Source of the DNA: Petaurus breviceps papuanus
Taxonomy: Eukaryota; Chordata; Mammalia; Diprotodontia; Petauridae
Direction of reading: 5' to 3'
Length of the DNA: 64,000 nucleotides
Assembly (NCBI GenBank): GCA_028583685.1
Contig: JAMXIF010000002.1
Coordinates: 62,415,627 to 62,479,626 of the forward strand
Shown here piece after piece: positions 22,838 through 35,141 of this stretch; within the stretch, counting starts at the first letter, position 1; every line of letters starts with the position of its first letter. Position numbers and translations under genes: made by a program. The notes beneath the pieces were generated by a model. It was not told the origin of the DNA. It searched no databases and was given only the letters and a program-made list of their open reading frames with translations.

Positions 22838-23083
22838 AGGAGCTGAGTGGTATAGTGGATAGAGTGCTGGACCTAAAGTCAGGAGGATTCGTGTTTCTCA
22901 GTTCAGATCTGGTCTTAAACACTTACTAGCTGTGTAACCCTGGGAAAGTCACTTAACCCTGTTTGCCTCAGTTCCTCATCTGTAAAATAAGTTGGAGAAG
23001 GAAATGACAAACTACTCTAGTATATATGTCAAGAAGACTCCAAATGGGCTCACAGTCAGACAAAACTGAAATGACTGAAAAAA
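22838..23083 (+). mobile_element. MAR1 CORE-SINE, full length, within a microsatellite
   Basis: GAGCTGAGTGGTATAGTGGATAGAG, CTAGCTGTGTAACCCTGGGAAAGTCACTTAACC, then the RTE-type tail (GAGAAGGAAATGACAAACTAC, CTCACAGTCAGACAAAACTG). It sits in (CATA)-rich sequence that continues on both sides. Confidence 0.88.
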
Positions 23084-23235
23084 CGTATATATGTGGGTAT
23101 ATATGTGTGTATATATCTGTATCAGTATACACATATATTTTGACATATAGGATGCATACTATATGTATATATAAATACCCATATAAAGTAAAAAAAACCG
23201 TCAAATGTGTATGTATGGGTATAGATAGATAGTTG
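23084..23235. repeat. (TATG)/(ATAG) repeat, right of the MAR1
   Basis: GTATATATGTGTG-like sequence ending in (ATAG)n and a run of nine G. It continues the repeat at 22540. Confidence 0.9.
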
Positions 23236-23504
23236 GGGGGGGGATTATAGGAAAGAGAGAATTTGAAGAAAGGCACAAGAAACTGACTGGTATAGCACTA
23301 GACAGTAGGAATATGATAGTGAGGGTTTTTGGTGCCAGGTATCCAGTAATGGCCAAACTTGACATATCAAGGCCAATAGAGTGCAGATAGTTGGTAGTAT
23401 CTATGCTATTGCTTGAAACCAAAGAGACAGTTATCCCATGGATCATTTCTTATCTCTTAGAAAGCACAATTAAGAGCTCTGAGCTTTGAGAATTCTTTCC
23501 CCTA

Positions 23505-23695
23505 AAGGAGTCATAGGATTGTGGATTTTGAAGTTATTTTAAAGGTCATCTAGTTTAACTTAACTGATTTTGCTGAAACTGAGTCTAGACACGTTCGGTG
23601 ATGTGCGTGATGTCACATCTGTAAGTAAGCAGCAGAACGAGGATTTGAACCTAGGTCTTCTGATTCTAAAACAAGTGCTTTACTAAAAATCAACT
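23505..23695 (-). mobile_element. MIR
   Basis: GATTGTGGATTTTGAAGTTATTTTAAAGGTCATCTAG and AACGAGGATTTGAACCTAGGTC are reverse MIR. Confidence 0.75.
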
Positions 23696-24194
23696 TTTTC
23701 TCACATAGTTGGTCCCTCATTGCATCTGAGAGGTTATATTAAAGAAAGGGGAATCATTCCTGTCTATGCAATGGCAAACCTGGGACAGGCCACTAAGAAC
23801 AAATAACGGCTACAGCAGTCATTCAGGATAGGACTCCGTGCTGAGTTTCACATGGGATAAGTTTCTCTGTCTTGTCAGCCAGCATGCTGCCAGGACGTGT
23901 CAGCTTTGGCTTTTAACAAATTTAAATCAAGATAAATCTCACAAAGACACAGAGCATATGATGCCCTGAATCACATGCCACAGAAGCCTTAACCTGATCA
24001 AATCCATTATCATGGGTTTCTGTATGTTAGGACTTCCAAGATAGGACTCTTGCCAAGCTCCCCAATCTCCTACTTGTGATGCTCTCTTCTGTCTGTGGTT
24101 CAATGAAGCTTTTACTTTCTGCAACTCCTGCTTCCCTATATCTCCATCTTACTTTTCACTATAAAGACATTAAATGAACAGAAAACTCACCCTA

Positions 24195-24380
24195 GAGAAT
24201 AGGAGCACCTAAAGTTAGTAAGACTCATCTTTCTGAGTTCAAATCTAGCCTCAGCCACTTAACTAGCTGTATGACCCCGGGCAAGTCACTTAACCCTGTT
24301 TGCCTCAGTTCATCATCTGTAAAATAAGTTGGAGAAGGAAATGACAAACCACTCTAGTATATCTGCCAAGAAAATAGGAG
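24195..24380 (+). mobile_element. MAR1 CORE-SINE
   Basis: GAGTTCAAATCTAGCCTCAGCC, TATGACCCCGGGCAAGTCACTTAACCC, and the tail GGAGAAGGAAATGACAAACCAC. Confidence 0.85.
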
Positions 24381-24567
24381 GGCTGATACTATGTCCAATG
24401 AGTTACCAAGCTTGGTAGACTCTATCTCTATAATATCTCTTGCATCTATCTTTGTTTTCCATTTCCACTGTCACCACTATAGTTTAGGTCCTAACTTCTC
24501 ACCTAGGTTATCAGAATAATGTCCAAAATGAATTCTCTACTTTTACTCTCCTGAGCCTTCATTAGTC

Positions 24568-24715
24568 TTGTTGTTGTTCAGTTCTTTTGATTATGTCCAC
24601 CTCTCAGTGATGCCATTTGAGGTTTTCTTGGCAAAGATGCCAGAGTGGTCTGCCATTTCTTTCTGCAGTTCATTTTACAGTTAAGAAATTGAGGCAAATA
24701 ACTGCTCAACTAATT
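24568..24715 (-). mobile_element. MAR1 CORE-SINE, truncated
   Basis: TTGTTGTTGTTCAGTTC, CAGTGATGCCATTTGAGG and TTCTTGGCAAAGATGCCAGAGTGG are the RTE-type MAR1 tail in reverse. Confidence 0.8.
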
Positions 24716-24819
24716 CTTTGAAAGCATAACTCTGTTCTGCTAAAAATCTTTCCATCAGCAGGCAGTGATTCCCATTGCTTACCAAATAAAACTGGAACTC
24801 AGTCCCACATTCTAGGCCC

Positions 24820-25080
24820 TCCAAGGCAATTAGGTTGAACAGTGAATACAGTTTGGAACTTGAGGTCAGAATGACCTGAGTTTGAATCCTGATTCATACA
24901 TGGCTTAGTGAGCCTGGACAAGTCACTTAACTTCTTAGTGCCTTGGTTTCCTCATCAGTAAAATGAGTATAATAATAATAATACATCCTAATGGTGTTGT
25001 TCTGAGGAACAAAGAAAATAACACATGTAAAAAAAAAACTTTGCAAACCTTAAAGTGTTATATAAATGATGTTGTTACTA
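24820..25080 (+). mobile_element. MIR/MON1 CORE-SINE, full length
   Basis: GACCTGAGTTTGAATCCTGATTC, TGGACAAGTCACTTAACTTC, TCATCAGTAAAATGAGTATAATAATAAT, TTTGCAAACCTTAAAGTGTTATATAAATG. Confidence 0.85.
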
Positions 25081-25084
25081 TTAT

Positions 25085-25500
25085 CATTATTATTCATTAA
25101 AGGTCAAGCTGCCTTTTCAGTTTTATTTTTTTCCATTCATGTTCCCTGCATTCCAAACCTAGTTACCATTACCTAAACACTTTCCCTATTTTTCTGCTTT
25201 AGCCATTTGCTCATACTGTTTCATTCCCTCCGGATGGAATGACCAACTTCCCACCTTCACTGCAGTTCTGCAGAAAGGATATTTTCCAGGTTCTTGTAAG
25301 TCCAGCTTTAATACTGCTTCCTCTGTGAGGTCTTCCCCATTCCCCAAGTTGAAATACTCCTTCCCTTCTGTTAGGAGATAATATTCTATGAGATTGCTGT
25401 TCTTTCACATTCTGCTATGTATTATTGCTCCCGTTCTGAAATTTAAGACATTGTTTCACTTTTCAGAGTTTCAACTTGTCATATATATCTTGTCTGAGTT
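25085..25500 (+). mobile_element. L2 3' region
   Basis: TTCATGTTCCCTGCATTCCAAACC, TGCTCATACTGTTTCATTCCCTCC, ATACTGCTTCCTCTGTGAGGTCTTCCCC and ATTATTGCTCCCGTTC are the L2 C-terminal and 3' UTR series. Confidence 0.75.
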
Positions 25501-27350
25501 TTATTGATGCCCTTTTTTTACACTCTAGTCATTTGCCAATGATTGCCAGATTATCCTTCTTCCCCTCCTCAATGAATCCTCCCTTATAACAAAGTAAGCA
25601 AAACTTATATCTAGGATAAAAAGGGAAGAGGTCAAATAGGGACTAGTAAAGGCTTTGGCAATACCTGAAGGAGGAAGACCCTTGTTCCCATACAAGAAGA
25701 TTTCTGGGGCTTTAGTGAGCCAAGAGGGAGTGTCACATTTCTCTCTCCTACTCTACTCTGACCATTGGGTGGTCTTCTGAGCTTCGAAGAGTTCGATTAG
25801 AAGATTTCGATTTCTCATTGATGTCTGGATCAGTCTCCTCATAATAAGAGTGACTGTATTGGGAACTCAGAGACATGTCAAGAACCAACTTGACACAACA
25901 AAGAAACTCAGATTGCAAACTCTACAAGGCTAATAACCCTGAGGACATAGCAGAAAGCTTCCTCTAAGGGGAACTTCTTACTTACTAATCAGTAGCTATG
26001 ACCATGAGCTATTTAAATCTAAATTCACTTTTCCTAGACTCCCTATGGATTGTGAAATACTGTGCCTCAAATTCTGGGTAGATTAATTTCATATTATTCT
26101 GTTCTTATTTTATCAACATAGTAAATACTCCCTTATAAAATATATTTAATTCTGGCTGGCTAATTGGTTATCAATGGGAAGCACAACAGATGTGAGCTTG
26201 TGAGCAATACTACTAGAAACACCCAACTCCTGGAGATTATCCTTTAAAATCCCAAGGGGAGAAGTAGTCAACTGTCTTCTGGGTCCCTGGCCTGCTAGGG
26301 TGAGTGGTGATTGGGAGACTGAGCCCAGAGGAGGTGGGGAAGAAAAGGCAAGGGAAGGAAAGGGAAGCAGAAAGGGGAGGAAAGGAAAGGAAAGAAAAAC
26401 TGAAGGGAAAGAAAAACCAAAAGGAAAGGAAGAAGGAAAGCAAAGAAAAAAGGAAAGGAATGTAAAGTTGAGAATTTTTTTTTAATGAGCATACCTTTAC
26501 CCTTAGTTTCCTCTTTCAGAAAAAGAGGCAGCTTGGACTAGATAATTTCTCTGGTCTCTTACAGTTCTTAACATTCTGTTATACTCTGATATCTTATGTG
26601 AGAAGTGCCTGCCTAGTGCCTTTTGGAAAGCCATCTGCCAAGATGCCCCCATATATATGCCTCCTTAAAATGTATTCTGGGGAAATATATCCCTCAACAC
26701 TTCAGTGGTAGATATCACCTGTCATTCAGCACCATCTGCTTTCTATTTTCCCACAAAAGGATTTGCATGCTAGGAGAGAAACCTGTAGTACCCAAGTTCT
26801 TTTTCCAGGAAAGGTAGTTTAATGAGAAAGCACCTGGGAAAAGAACATTGCCTCTGTCCTGCATATACATGATTGCGAATCTTGTTTTATAGTTGAATCT
26901 TGGCATAGACAGAGAATGTAGACTTGGGACAACTCTCTCTGACTTTTTTGGTGGCATGGACCCAAAGAATATAAACAGGTGAAAGATACCAAACACTTGC
27001 TTGATAGAAAAGGAAGGGCCAATGTTAATTTAATCAAGGCAGAATAAATCTTTAATGGCTTTTCCCACAAGGCCCTAACGTCCTCTGAATGTCTAGAATC
27101 TTTCCTCCCTAATTTTTAATCTTAGTAAATTCTCTGAAGCTATGTCAGAGATTAAGCTACTGTCGATGCAGCAGTAACTAACACCACTTAATCCTGTCTG
27201 GATTTATGGTACCATCCACTAGACAGAAGTCCATGCAGCAAACAGATTGACTTGACTGCTATTAGTGTGGGGAGAAACTTCTGGAATAATGTATTGAAGT
27301 ATCAGCAATGATATCCTTTGAATTAAAAATGATGTTTAAGGAAAATAATA
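25501..27350. other. Unassigned stretch around the polypurine tract
   Basis: Apart from the polypurine tract and a MIR-like tail near 26510-26590 (TTGGACTAGATAATTTCTCTGG), I recognise nothing. Confidence 0.5.
26325..26465 (+). repeat. Polypurine tract (GGAAA-rich)
   Basis: Almost unbroken A/G on the plus strand for about 135 bp, with GGAAAGG units. A Lys/Glu frame and its Phe/Ser complement cross it; neither is a gene. Confidence 0.92.
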
Positions 27351-27354
27351 ACAA

Positions 27355-27585
27355 CAACGATAATTACAGCTATCATTTAAAAAGCAGTTTAAGGTTTGCA
27401 AAACATTATACAATCTCGTTCGATCATCATCATCATAATCCAATGAGGTATGTATTATCATTATCATCTCCATTTTAGGATGAGAGAGATTAAGGTACTT
27501 GCCCAGGGTCTTATAGCTATGAAAAACCTGAAATGCTATTTGAACTCTAGTCTTCTTAATTTCAAGTTCAGTGCTTTTAAACAAT
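27355..27585 (-). mobile_element. MIR/MON1 CORE-SINE
   Basis: AGCTATCATTTAAAAAGCAGTTTAAGGTTTGC, a (CAT)n patch, and GTACTTGCCCAGGGTCTTATAGC are reverse MON1. Confidence 0.8.
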
Positions 27586-27623
27586 GTGCCAATGCTTTGT
27601 TTAAAGAATAGAGACACTCTTTT

Positions 27624-27787
27624 TTTTCTTTTGGAGGGCAATTGGAGTTAAGTAACTTGCCCAAGGTTACACGGCTAGTTGTGTGTGGGTGTGGGTGTGA
27701 GTATTAAGTGTCTTGGGGCCGGAACCGAACTCAGGTCCTCCTGACTCCAGGGCTGGTTCTTTACTCACTGTGCCACCTAGCCACCCC
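27624..27787 (-). mobile_element. WSINE-type SINE with target duplication
   Basis: GGAGGGCAATTGGAGTTAAG through CACTGTGCCACCTAGCCACCCC. 14-bp repeats AGAGACACTCTTTT / AGAGATACTCTTTT lie at 27610-27623 and 27788-27801. It inserted beside the MON1. Confidence 0.9.
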
Positions 27788-28121
27788 AGAGATACTCTTT
27801 TAAAGAGGGATTGCCTTCTTACAAAATAAACTACTTGCTTCTCAGGAAAGGGTGAGGATATTTGGAAATAACTTTTAGCTTTCTTGAGGAGTAGAACCCA
27901 TTCTTACCTAATTCCTTGAAGAAAACTACCCCTGAACAAGATAGCAGATCACAAAGGAATTAATAATTGCTTCTCTGTGCCCATATGAGCAGTCATGTAG
28001 ATATCATTTAAAAAAGGTAATCAATCAAAAAAAATTACAATTGAAATTTGAAGTAAATTATGAAATTTTTAAGGTGGTGTGCTATTTGTCTATTATATAG
28101 GTTAATATTAAAATATTTGTT

Positions 28122-28291
28122 TCTGGGGCAGCTAGATGGTGCAGTGAATAGAACACTGGACCCGAAGTCAGGAGGACCTGAGTTCAAATCCAGATTCACA
28201 CACAGAAAAAATAGCCATGTGACCTTGGGCAAATTAATTAACCCCAATTGCCCTACCTTCCCCCTCCAAAAAGAAAAAAAAGAGCAAACAG
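28122..28291 (+). mobile_element. WSINE-type SINE with target duplication
   Basis: GGGGCAGCTAGATGGTGCAG through CCTTCCCCCTCCAAAAAG. Direct repeats AATATTTGTT lie at 28112-28121 and 28292-28301. An open frame across it is SINE sequence. Confidence 0.9.
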
Positions 28292-28704
28292 AATATTTGT
28301 TCTTTCTTTGAAAACATTGGGGATTGAAAGGTTTTTTTTTTTTTTGGTCTTCAGAGCATGTTGCATAGTATAAGAAAGTTGGCCTAAAATTATATAATTA
28401 TATCTCATACTTATCTAGCACTTTTAATCTTTTATAGAGTTCCCATCTCTCACTCTATGTTTTTGGCCACAAAAGCCTTGTTATATTAAGGCATATATTA
28501 TCATTTTCATTTTATCATTATTCTATATTATATCATATATCCATTATTATTATTTTCAGTTGATAAATTAAGAACAATAGCAATAATCACAGAAAAAGAA
28601 GGCAAAAGTGACTAATGGATTTTTCCAAAGCAGAGCTTAAACTAGGGATAAACAAGATAGCCTCCTTGATAGGACATAACATTTAGGGAGGGCACAATAA
28701 TTGA

Positions 28705-28865
28705 TACTACACATAAATATATACATGTATGTGTATATACATATACACATATACATGTATAGGTCTATCTCTCTATCTACATGTATATACACATACATGG
28801 ATATAAACATGCTATATATGTGTATGTGCACATACACACATGTGTCTGTGTATAATATGCTTATT
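28705..28865. repeat. (TACA)/(TATG) imperfect repeat
   Basis: ATACATGTATGTG-type alternating sequence of about 160 bp. Confidence 0.9.
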
Positions 28866-29254
28866 GTAATCACACATGATTCACTCTATATGGTGTAAAT
28901 GTATTTTATTTTGTGATGAATCTAATTGGATATATTCCAGTGAAATCTCAAAAGCTCCTGTGGAAAGCCACATGGAGGAAACATGATTTACCAAATCAAC
29001 AGCAAGGGGTGTAGTTTTTAGATGTCACCTGGGGGTACACTCATATCTTGTCCTGGCCCTATCCAAAGGTCACATTACTAATTAGTAACTCATCCCTGTC
29101 TAAGTTCCAAGAAAAAAAATAGTTGGAGGTTTTAGTGTATTGCAAGTTAAATGAGTCAATTATATGATGTCACTCAAGAATTCTAGGCTGTAGTAAGAGA
29201 GATGTAGTGTCTAGAACAAGAAAAGTGACGTCCTGCTTTATTCTGCCATGCTCA

Positions 29255-29750
29255 AACCACAATTGTAGTATTTTGTTCAACTTTTTCTGCCATATTTTAG
29301 GAAAGGTGCTATTAAGGTAGAACAGATCCAGAGAAGGACGAACAGGATGCTTAAGGGTCTTGAAATCATCATTAGTATGATGTATTAGTTAAAGGAACTA
29401 GAGAGATTCAGCTAAGAAAACATTTGTGGGGAGACCTGTCTTCCTGAATTTGACAGATTGATAAGGGGATATATTTGTTCTGCTTGAACTAAGTGAAGAG
29501 AACTAGATACAATGAATGGGAGGTTACAGAGAAGCAAGTTTATGCTAAATGTAAGCAATAACATCCAACCAATTAGAGCCACTCAAAACTGGACCTGGCT
29601 GCCTCTGTAAGTAATGAGGGCTCCATTACCAGACGTCTCCAAGCAAAGGCTAGTTGATCACCTGGCTGATAGAAAGGATTCTTAGTCAGCTGTGAGTGGA
29701 ATTAGATTGCTTTTGAGATCTCTTTTAGCTCTGAAATTCTGAGAGTCTTT
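29255..29750 (+). mobile_element. CR1/L3 LINE 3' region
   Basis: Marks of the family are AGATCCAGAGAAGGACGAACAG, GGGTCTTGAAATCATC, AATTAGAGCCACTCAAAACTGG, GGGCTCCATTACCAGACGTCTCC and the end AGCTCTGAAATTCTGAGAG. The copy is more decayed than the one at 35735. Confidence 0.8.
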
Positions 29751-29850
29751 AGTCTTTCAGCCCCAACTTTCTTCCAAAAGGCCACACTGTGAACCAAAAC
29801 TAACTGTGGCATATCCTCAAAATTAAAGGCAGGCTCAGCAATCAAGTCTT

Positions 29851-30145
29851 TTTTCAAAATTAAAAAAATATATATTTGTTTGCTTTTAGTTTACAAGTTT
29901 AAGTTCCACAAACCCTTTAGTTTCAAATTTTCTTCCCCTCCTTCTCCTTCCCCCCAACCCCACAGCATGCAATCAAATAAAGGATCTGTAAATACCTTTA
30001 CATTAAACATTAGTCAGGTTGTAAAGAAGGATTATAACCAATGAAATGAAAAATGGAAAAGGGGAAACAAAGCAAAATAAGAAAAAGAAAGAGAGCAGGT
30101 AGTTTGCTTCAATCTGCATTCAAACCCTGTAGTTCCTTCTCTGGA
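29851..30145 (-). mobile_element. LINE-1 3' UTR fragment with 16-bp target duplication
   Basis: This is the complement of an L1 3' UTR (CCCCACAGCATGCAATC, ATTAGTCAGGTTGTAAAGAAG, GTAGTTTGCTTCAATCTGCATTC, CTTCTCTGGA). A perfect 16-bp target duplication TCAGCAATCAAGTCTT lies at 29835-29850 and 30146-30161, and the A-tail appears as T-rich sequence on the left. Severely 5'-truncated. Confidence 0.88.
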
Positions 30146-30175
30146 TCAGCAATCAAGTCTTATTTATGGAGTCTT

Positions 30176-30339
30176 TTTTAAATTTTTATTTGCTTTTTGG
30201 AGGGCAATTGGGGTTAAGTGACTGCCTAAAGTCACATGGCTAGTAATTATGTCAATTGTCTGAGGCTGGATTTGAACTCAAGTCCTCCTGATTCCAGGGC
30301 CCATCCTCTATTCACTGCACCACCTAACTGCCCCCCTGA
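30176..30339 (-). mobile_element. WSINE-type SINE with target duplication
   Basis: GGAGGGCAATTGGGGTTAAGTGAC through CACTGCACCACCTAACTGCCC. Direct repeats TATGGAGTCTT lie at 30165-30175 and 30340-30350. It landed just beyond the L1 fragment. Confidence 0.9.
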
Positions 30340-30484
30340 TATGGAGTCTTATTTTTATACTTAACAGCCATAACACCTATATCTAAGGTACTTTCAGTAC
30401 TTTTGAGATGTTTTTATTCATTTTTATCAATTCCCCATATAATAGCAAAGGGGAATGGCATTCCTATTGTCATGTCAGAGATCA

Positions 30485-30600
30485 GAGGTAGTATGATATA
30501 ATAAATAAAATGACTGAATTAGAATCAGGGAGATCAATTTGACTCCTACCTCTGTCACTTTATAACTAGGTAACCTTCGGTGGCATAAATGGACTCTGCC
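30485..30600 (+). mobile_element. MIR
   Basis: GAGGTAGTATGATATAATAAATAAAATG, AGAATCAGGGAGATC and CTCTGTCACTTTATAACTAGG. Confidence 0.6.
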
Positions 30601-33600
30601 CTGAATTGGAAGAGGAATTTCCATGCCAGTAGACTCCCATACTGACATGGGCATAGATACTCCCCCTTTTTGGTAAATTCACATAAAGGAAAATTGAGGC
30701 ATAAGGAAAGGCTGAACCTTTTCTTGAAGGTAACAGTGAATGAGTATTGAAACAAGTTTCTTACTAATGGGTTTGTTATGGCCTTTGTTACTATATCAGA
30801 GGGAAAAAGTTGCCTTTTCCTTTCGTGTAATAGAAGAAAGTAAAACTATTGAAGGGGCTATATAGTCTAGATATTTGCATGACATTTGTTCACAATAAGG
30901 ACTCACTAGAAAAGGTCATTAGAATTTTTTGAGCCCTTTCTAGTTTGTCATGCTGGGAAATTAGATAAGAAGCAGGATTTGGTTGGGAAAGTACCTGAAT
31001 AAATTTGAGCTGTTTTCCCAAGTAAAATGCATCAGTAGGAAAAATAAAGAACTAGAACTGAAAGGAAGGAGATATCACTAGTTTGCTGGTATTTTGGAGT
31101 CAGCATCAATAGTTCTCCTATTAAATGGAATTCTAGGGCCTTTGGTCCCTTTGCTCTCAGAGCACGGTAGTTGACCCAATGGAGACCTCATTCACTAATA
31201 TGACACATTTTAAATCAGCCCCCTCACCCTGGCTGTTGACATGTTGTTGGGTGTTGACTGACTGTAATTGGAGAAAGAGTCCCATAACATATGGTAAAAT
31301 TACAGTTCAGTTAGAACCAAGGACAGGATGAGATCATGATAGATCATCCATGGGGGATGTCTGGTGATTTCTGGCTAGAGGAGGTGTGAGTCTGGGCTAA
31401 GAATGATTATGCCTCTACACCTATTTCTCTCTATTCTCTTGCATCTATTTCTTCATGATGCTATCTGATGACTTCATCTTTGTTTCCACCTTAAACATGA
31501 TTTTGGGGAACCAATCTGACAGTTTTGGTTCTAAGAATTATATTAGCCCTTCCTTGTTCAGTCTTGCTAAATTTGGTGCTTCTTATTAGAAAGTTAGGAG
31601 GGTGATTTAGACTTAAGGACTTACATTAATCAGTTTAAAAAGGAACACTAAATTACTCTTTCAGAGTTACCAAGTTGTTTCTTACCCTCAGCATCAAGGT
31701 GGTTGGCTAAAAAAAAGTTCTAATATTACATTAAAATTCTCCATTAATATTGCATAAAAATTGTTTTAAAATCCTCAACTTCTTCCCAACACCCTTGCCC
31801 ACTTCCCATCCCTCATGAATTTTTATTTTGTAGTGGGCAGTGAAGTCACAAAGAAGATGAATCTGAAGCAATGTGAGACCAGAAGAGGCCTTATTGTTGT
31901 TTTTCCCCAGAGAGAAGCTTTGAATTGGAATCTCTCAGAAGGGGTGACCTGACCCTTCTTAGCTCCATCCTTTCCATATGGATGAAAAGAGAAGCAGAGA
32001 GGACTGGAAGTTGCCAAAGTTTAATTACTTCTATTGAGAGTGCCAAAAACATGTGAAAACGTATCCTTTAATTGAAGGAACATAGTGACCCTGCACACAT
32101 TTTGCTGTGGCTTGTTTGCCATTTGTTTTTCCTCTTTTCTTCCATTTTACTGAGTGGCAACATTTCACCCACTGCTTCCTGAAGAAAACTGGGACATAAT
32201 CTTCCTTTGGGGCCATAGAAATGGGCTTCAGTTTTTATTACCAGAGAAATCATTGTTTAGTCAATCTTAGCAGATTAAGCAGTCAAGAATCTCAGAACTG
32301 TAGTACAAGAGCTAGCTAGCTAGATAGATGGGGAGGGGAAGAAGAGAGAGAGGGAGAGGATAGAAGGGGGAAATATAGAGAAGAGGAGAGGAGTATGGAG
32401 TGATGACACAACTCAAGACTAGAAAATAGACTGGGGTTTTCATTTCTAATCCTTTTCAGCATCTAAATGTTTGATGTCACTGATCCTTCTTCTATCCCTG
32501 TTAATATATATTTTCCTGGTCTAGTACTGAGCTTTAGCCAAGGACAGCCCTGGATTCTTCAGAAGACAGAGGTAATTCTATGTGAATAGACTCCCTTCCC
32601 CTCCTCTCCCTCAAAACTACCCAAATTTCACTGGGTTGGAGGGTGGGGAGAAGGAGGACAGAATGTTTTCTGAAGTGACCAAAGGACACCCCAAAATTTG
32701 AGTTAGTTACCCTAATCAACCTTTCTTAATTTATGCCAAAAAGCTTAAATTGAAATTAGGCAAGAAATTCTTAAGTCTATCAGAAACTCAGTTATACAGC
32801 AAATTCTACCATATCTTCTTATTTAATTTGCTTCTTTCATGTGATGTTCTTTAAAATTTACCATTTCACACAATTTATCCATGACCTGTTTATCTCATCA
32901 CCTTTGTCTTGGATAATGGGGGACACAGAATGAATGAATCATTGAAATCCATAGTAATTTTTAGAAGCTAACTAATGGTTTCAACAGCCATGCCCTTTTT
33001 TAAAGCAATACTTCAATTTTCTAATGGATCTATGATCTCATCAATTAGGGTACTCTAACAATGTAGATTACAAACTATCTAAATTTACGCATCCTATGGA
33101 ATTTTATTAATAGGCATATCCTGATTACTGTCAATAATGTTATTGTGAAACAATTGCATTGTATTTGAATTCACTTTTTGAAGATGTAGTCATGTACAAT
33201 ATGGTAAAAAGTTCCAACCCAGTGGAAATATGTAGTGCAAATTCAAGTAATGTGATTACTTTATTGCATTTATTGCTTGGATCAATCAGGACCTAGCTGT
33301 ATGTCATTCTGTAATTCAAACATGGGGCTCCACACAATATGCAGAGAGTTTGACTTGTGTTCCCTTGACATTCCATGGATAACAGTGATACGCAATGGAT
33401 TTGCACTGATTATTTCTCACCCTCACTGTATGGCTGTTCCATCTTTTTTTCTAGTTGGACTTTTCTTTGATAATATAAAACACTTCATCTGTAACATTTC
33501 TCATATGCCACACATGGCCACACTCTTGTGTTCACTACGTGTCTCCACATTGCTTGTTGTGTCCCTCAATTTCACCTTTACAGAAACTGTAGAAATCCAT

Positions 33601-34029
33601 AAATAGCAATTGTAATAGTCATAAAACAATACCTAAGGAATATTCGTGGTAATTAATTAGTCCTTTATTTCAGGGAGAGTCTTAGGATCATTAAAAGAAG
33701 TGAACAATCTTTCAATGGGAATCCAGTCTAGTCTCTTCCAGTTCAATTCTGGGCCAGCTTATTTTCTGTTTGCAGTATATGTATGAGATATTTGTATAGA
33801 TAGATAGGCCATCAATCAGAGAGCAAATCTTATTACAGATAATAGGATACTTCACCCATTTGATTGTTCCTACATAGTTAGGGTAGACACTTATGGGATC
33901 TCATTTTAGTACACTTTGCAGTTTTTCTGATCTTGGTAAAATTGTCACTTTGTCATCCACTTTTAAAAAGGAAGTCCTCACCAATTATATAAAATTATTC
34001 TCAGATTTTGACTCTACCCAACACAAGAA
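30601..34029. other. Long stretch with no recognised repeats
   Basis: About 3.4 kb with no family I can name except the GA tract at 32310. 33060-33660 is AT-rich with many short palindromic motifs and a 109-codon plus-strand frame lacking homology. This repeat-poor block could hold conserved non-coding elements. Confidence 0.4.
32310..32400 (+). repeat. Short (TAGC), (TAGA) and GA-rich tract
   Basis: AGCTAGCTAGCTAGATAGATG followed by about 70 bp of GA-rich purine sequence. Confidence 0.85.
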
Positions 34030-34215
34030 TATAGACAAGGTCTGGAGAGGATCTTAGAGGTCATACAGTACAACTCTGACTTTACAGATGAGAAAATTGA
34101 GGTACAGAGAAATATAATGCCTTGCTCACCTTCAAAGGTGATAAGTAACAGAAGCAGGAATTGAATTCAAAGTCTTTTAATTCCAAATTCCAAATTTTTC
34201 TCACTGCAACACAAT
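34030..34215 (-). mobile_element. MIR
   Basis: GGATCTTAGAGGTCATACAGTACAACTC, TTTACAGATGAGAAAATTGAGG and AGGAATTGAATTCAAAGTC. Confidence 0.75.
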
Positions 34216-34674
34216 TCCTTTTATGATATTTAGTGATACCTTTGGTAAGCATGCAAGGATACTTATACCTGTTTTATACCTTCAGGCAGTTTGGACTGAA
34301 AGTAAGTTATGGCCCCAAATGTCCTTTTATATTCAGGGCTAGTCTTATGATTTGTATGGCTTATTTAAAATATATATTATTCCCTTTTGGTATTATCAAA
34401 TGGTATATCTACTTTATGTTCACTTTCTGACTGGGTGCTGTATATTTTAATCCTTTGATGGACCTTATATTATAGGTAGACCTTATATTATATATATTTT
34501 AGATATTCCCTGTATCAGTTCTAAATTACAGCTTCTACATGCCTCTTTATTCAATATTGGTGTCGTCTATGTTGTCTTCCCAAATCTTCAATGTGACATT
34601 AATCTATCACATTCGAGGCTTTTGTATAGGTAATTTTTGGATAGCAATACAATATGTATGTTGTCAATAATTCA

Positions 34675-34790
34675 CCAAGAATTTTTTAAGCACATGCTAT
34701 ATGCTAAACACAGGATAGAAATAAAACTAACATATAACTCCTGCCTTGTAGGAGCTTACAGTCTACTAGGGGAGCTAAAAGAATCATACA
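34675..34790 (-). mobile_element. L2 tail (antisense)
   Basis: TTAAGCACATGCTATATGCTAAACACAGG and CTGCCTTGTAGGAGCTTACAGTCTAC are the complement of an L2 3' end. Confidence 0.75.
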
Positions 34791-35141
34791 AATATGAAAA
34801 TATTGAATATTTACCAAAACCCCCCCACAATAAATAGTGACTAATCACTGGAAAACTCAAAAGATACCATTTGTTCTTTCTACATGATCGGTATTTCTTC
34901 TTCTCTAGTCATATATACTCTGGATCCTTTTGGTCACTGTTTATGTAAAACAAATAATTATTAAAATGTGACATTACTGGCATCTGTTATTTCTCTTTAT
35001 ATTATGTGTTGGGCCACTGAAATTTTATTTTGTGATGTAATAGTGTGCTATTTCTAAGATAATACTGGTGTGAAAGAAATGTTTTTACAGAATTAAGGAA
35101 CATAGGAATATGGAAAGAGCAGCATAAATCTTTCATATGGG

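Noticed and set aside
22488-22922. 144-codon minus-strand frame rich in Tyr, His, Cys, Ile
   Set aside because: Produced by the CATA/TGTA microsatellite and part of a MAR1 SINE.
33277-33606. 109-codon plus-strand frame
   Set aside because: No motif, codon pattern or splice context; length is within chance for AT/TC-rich sequence.
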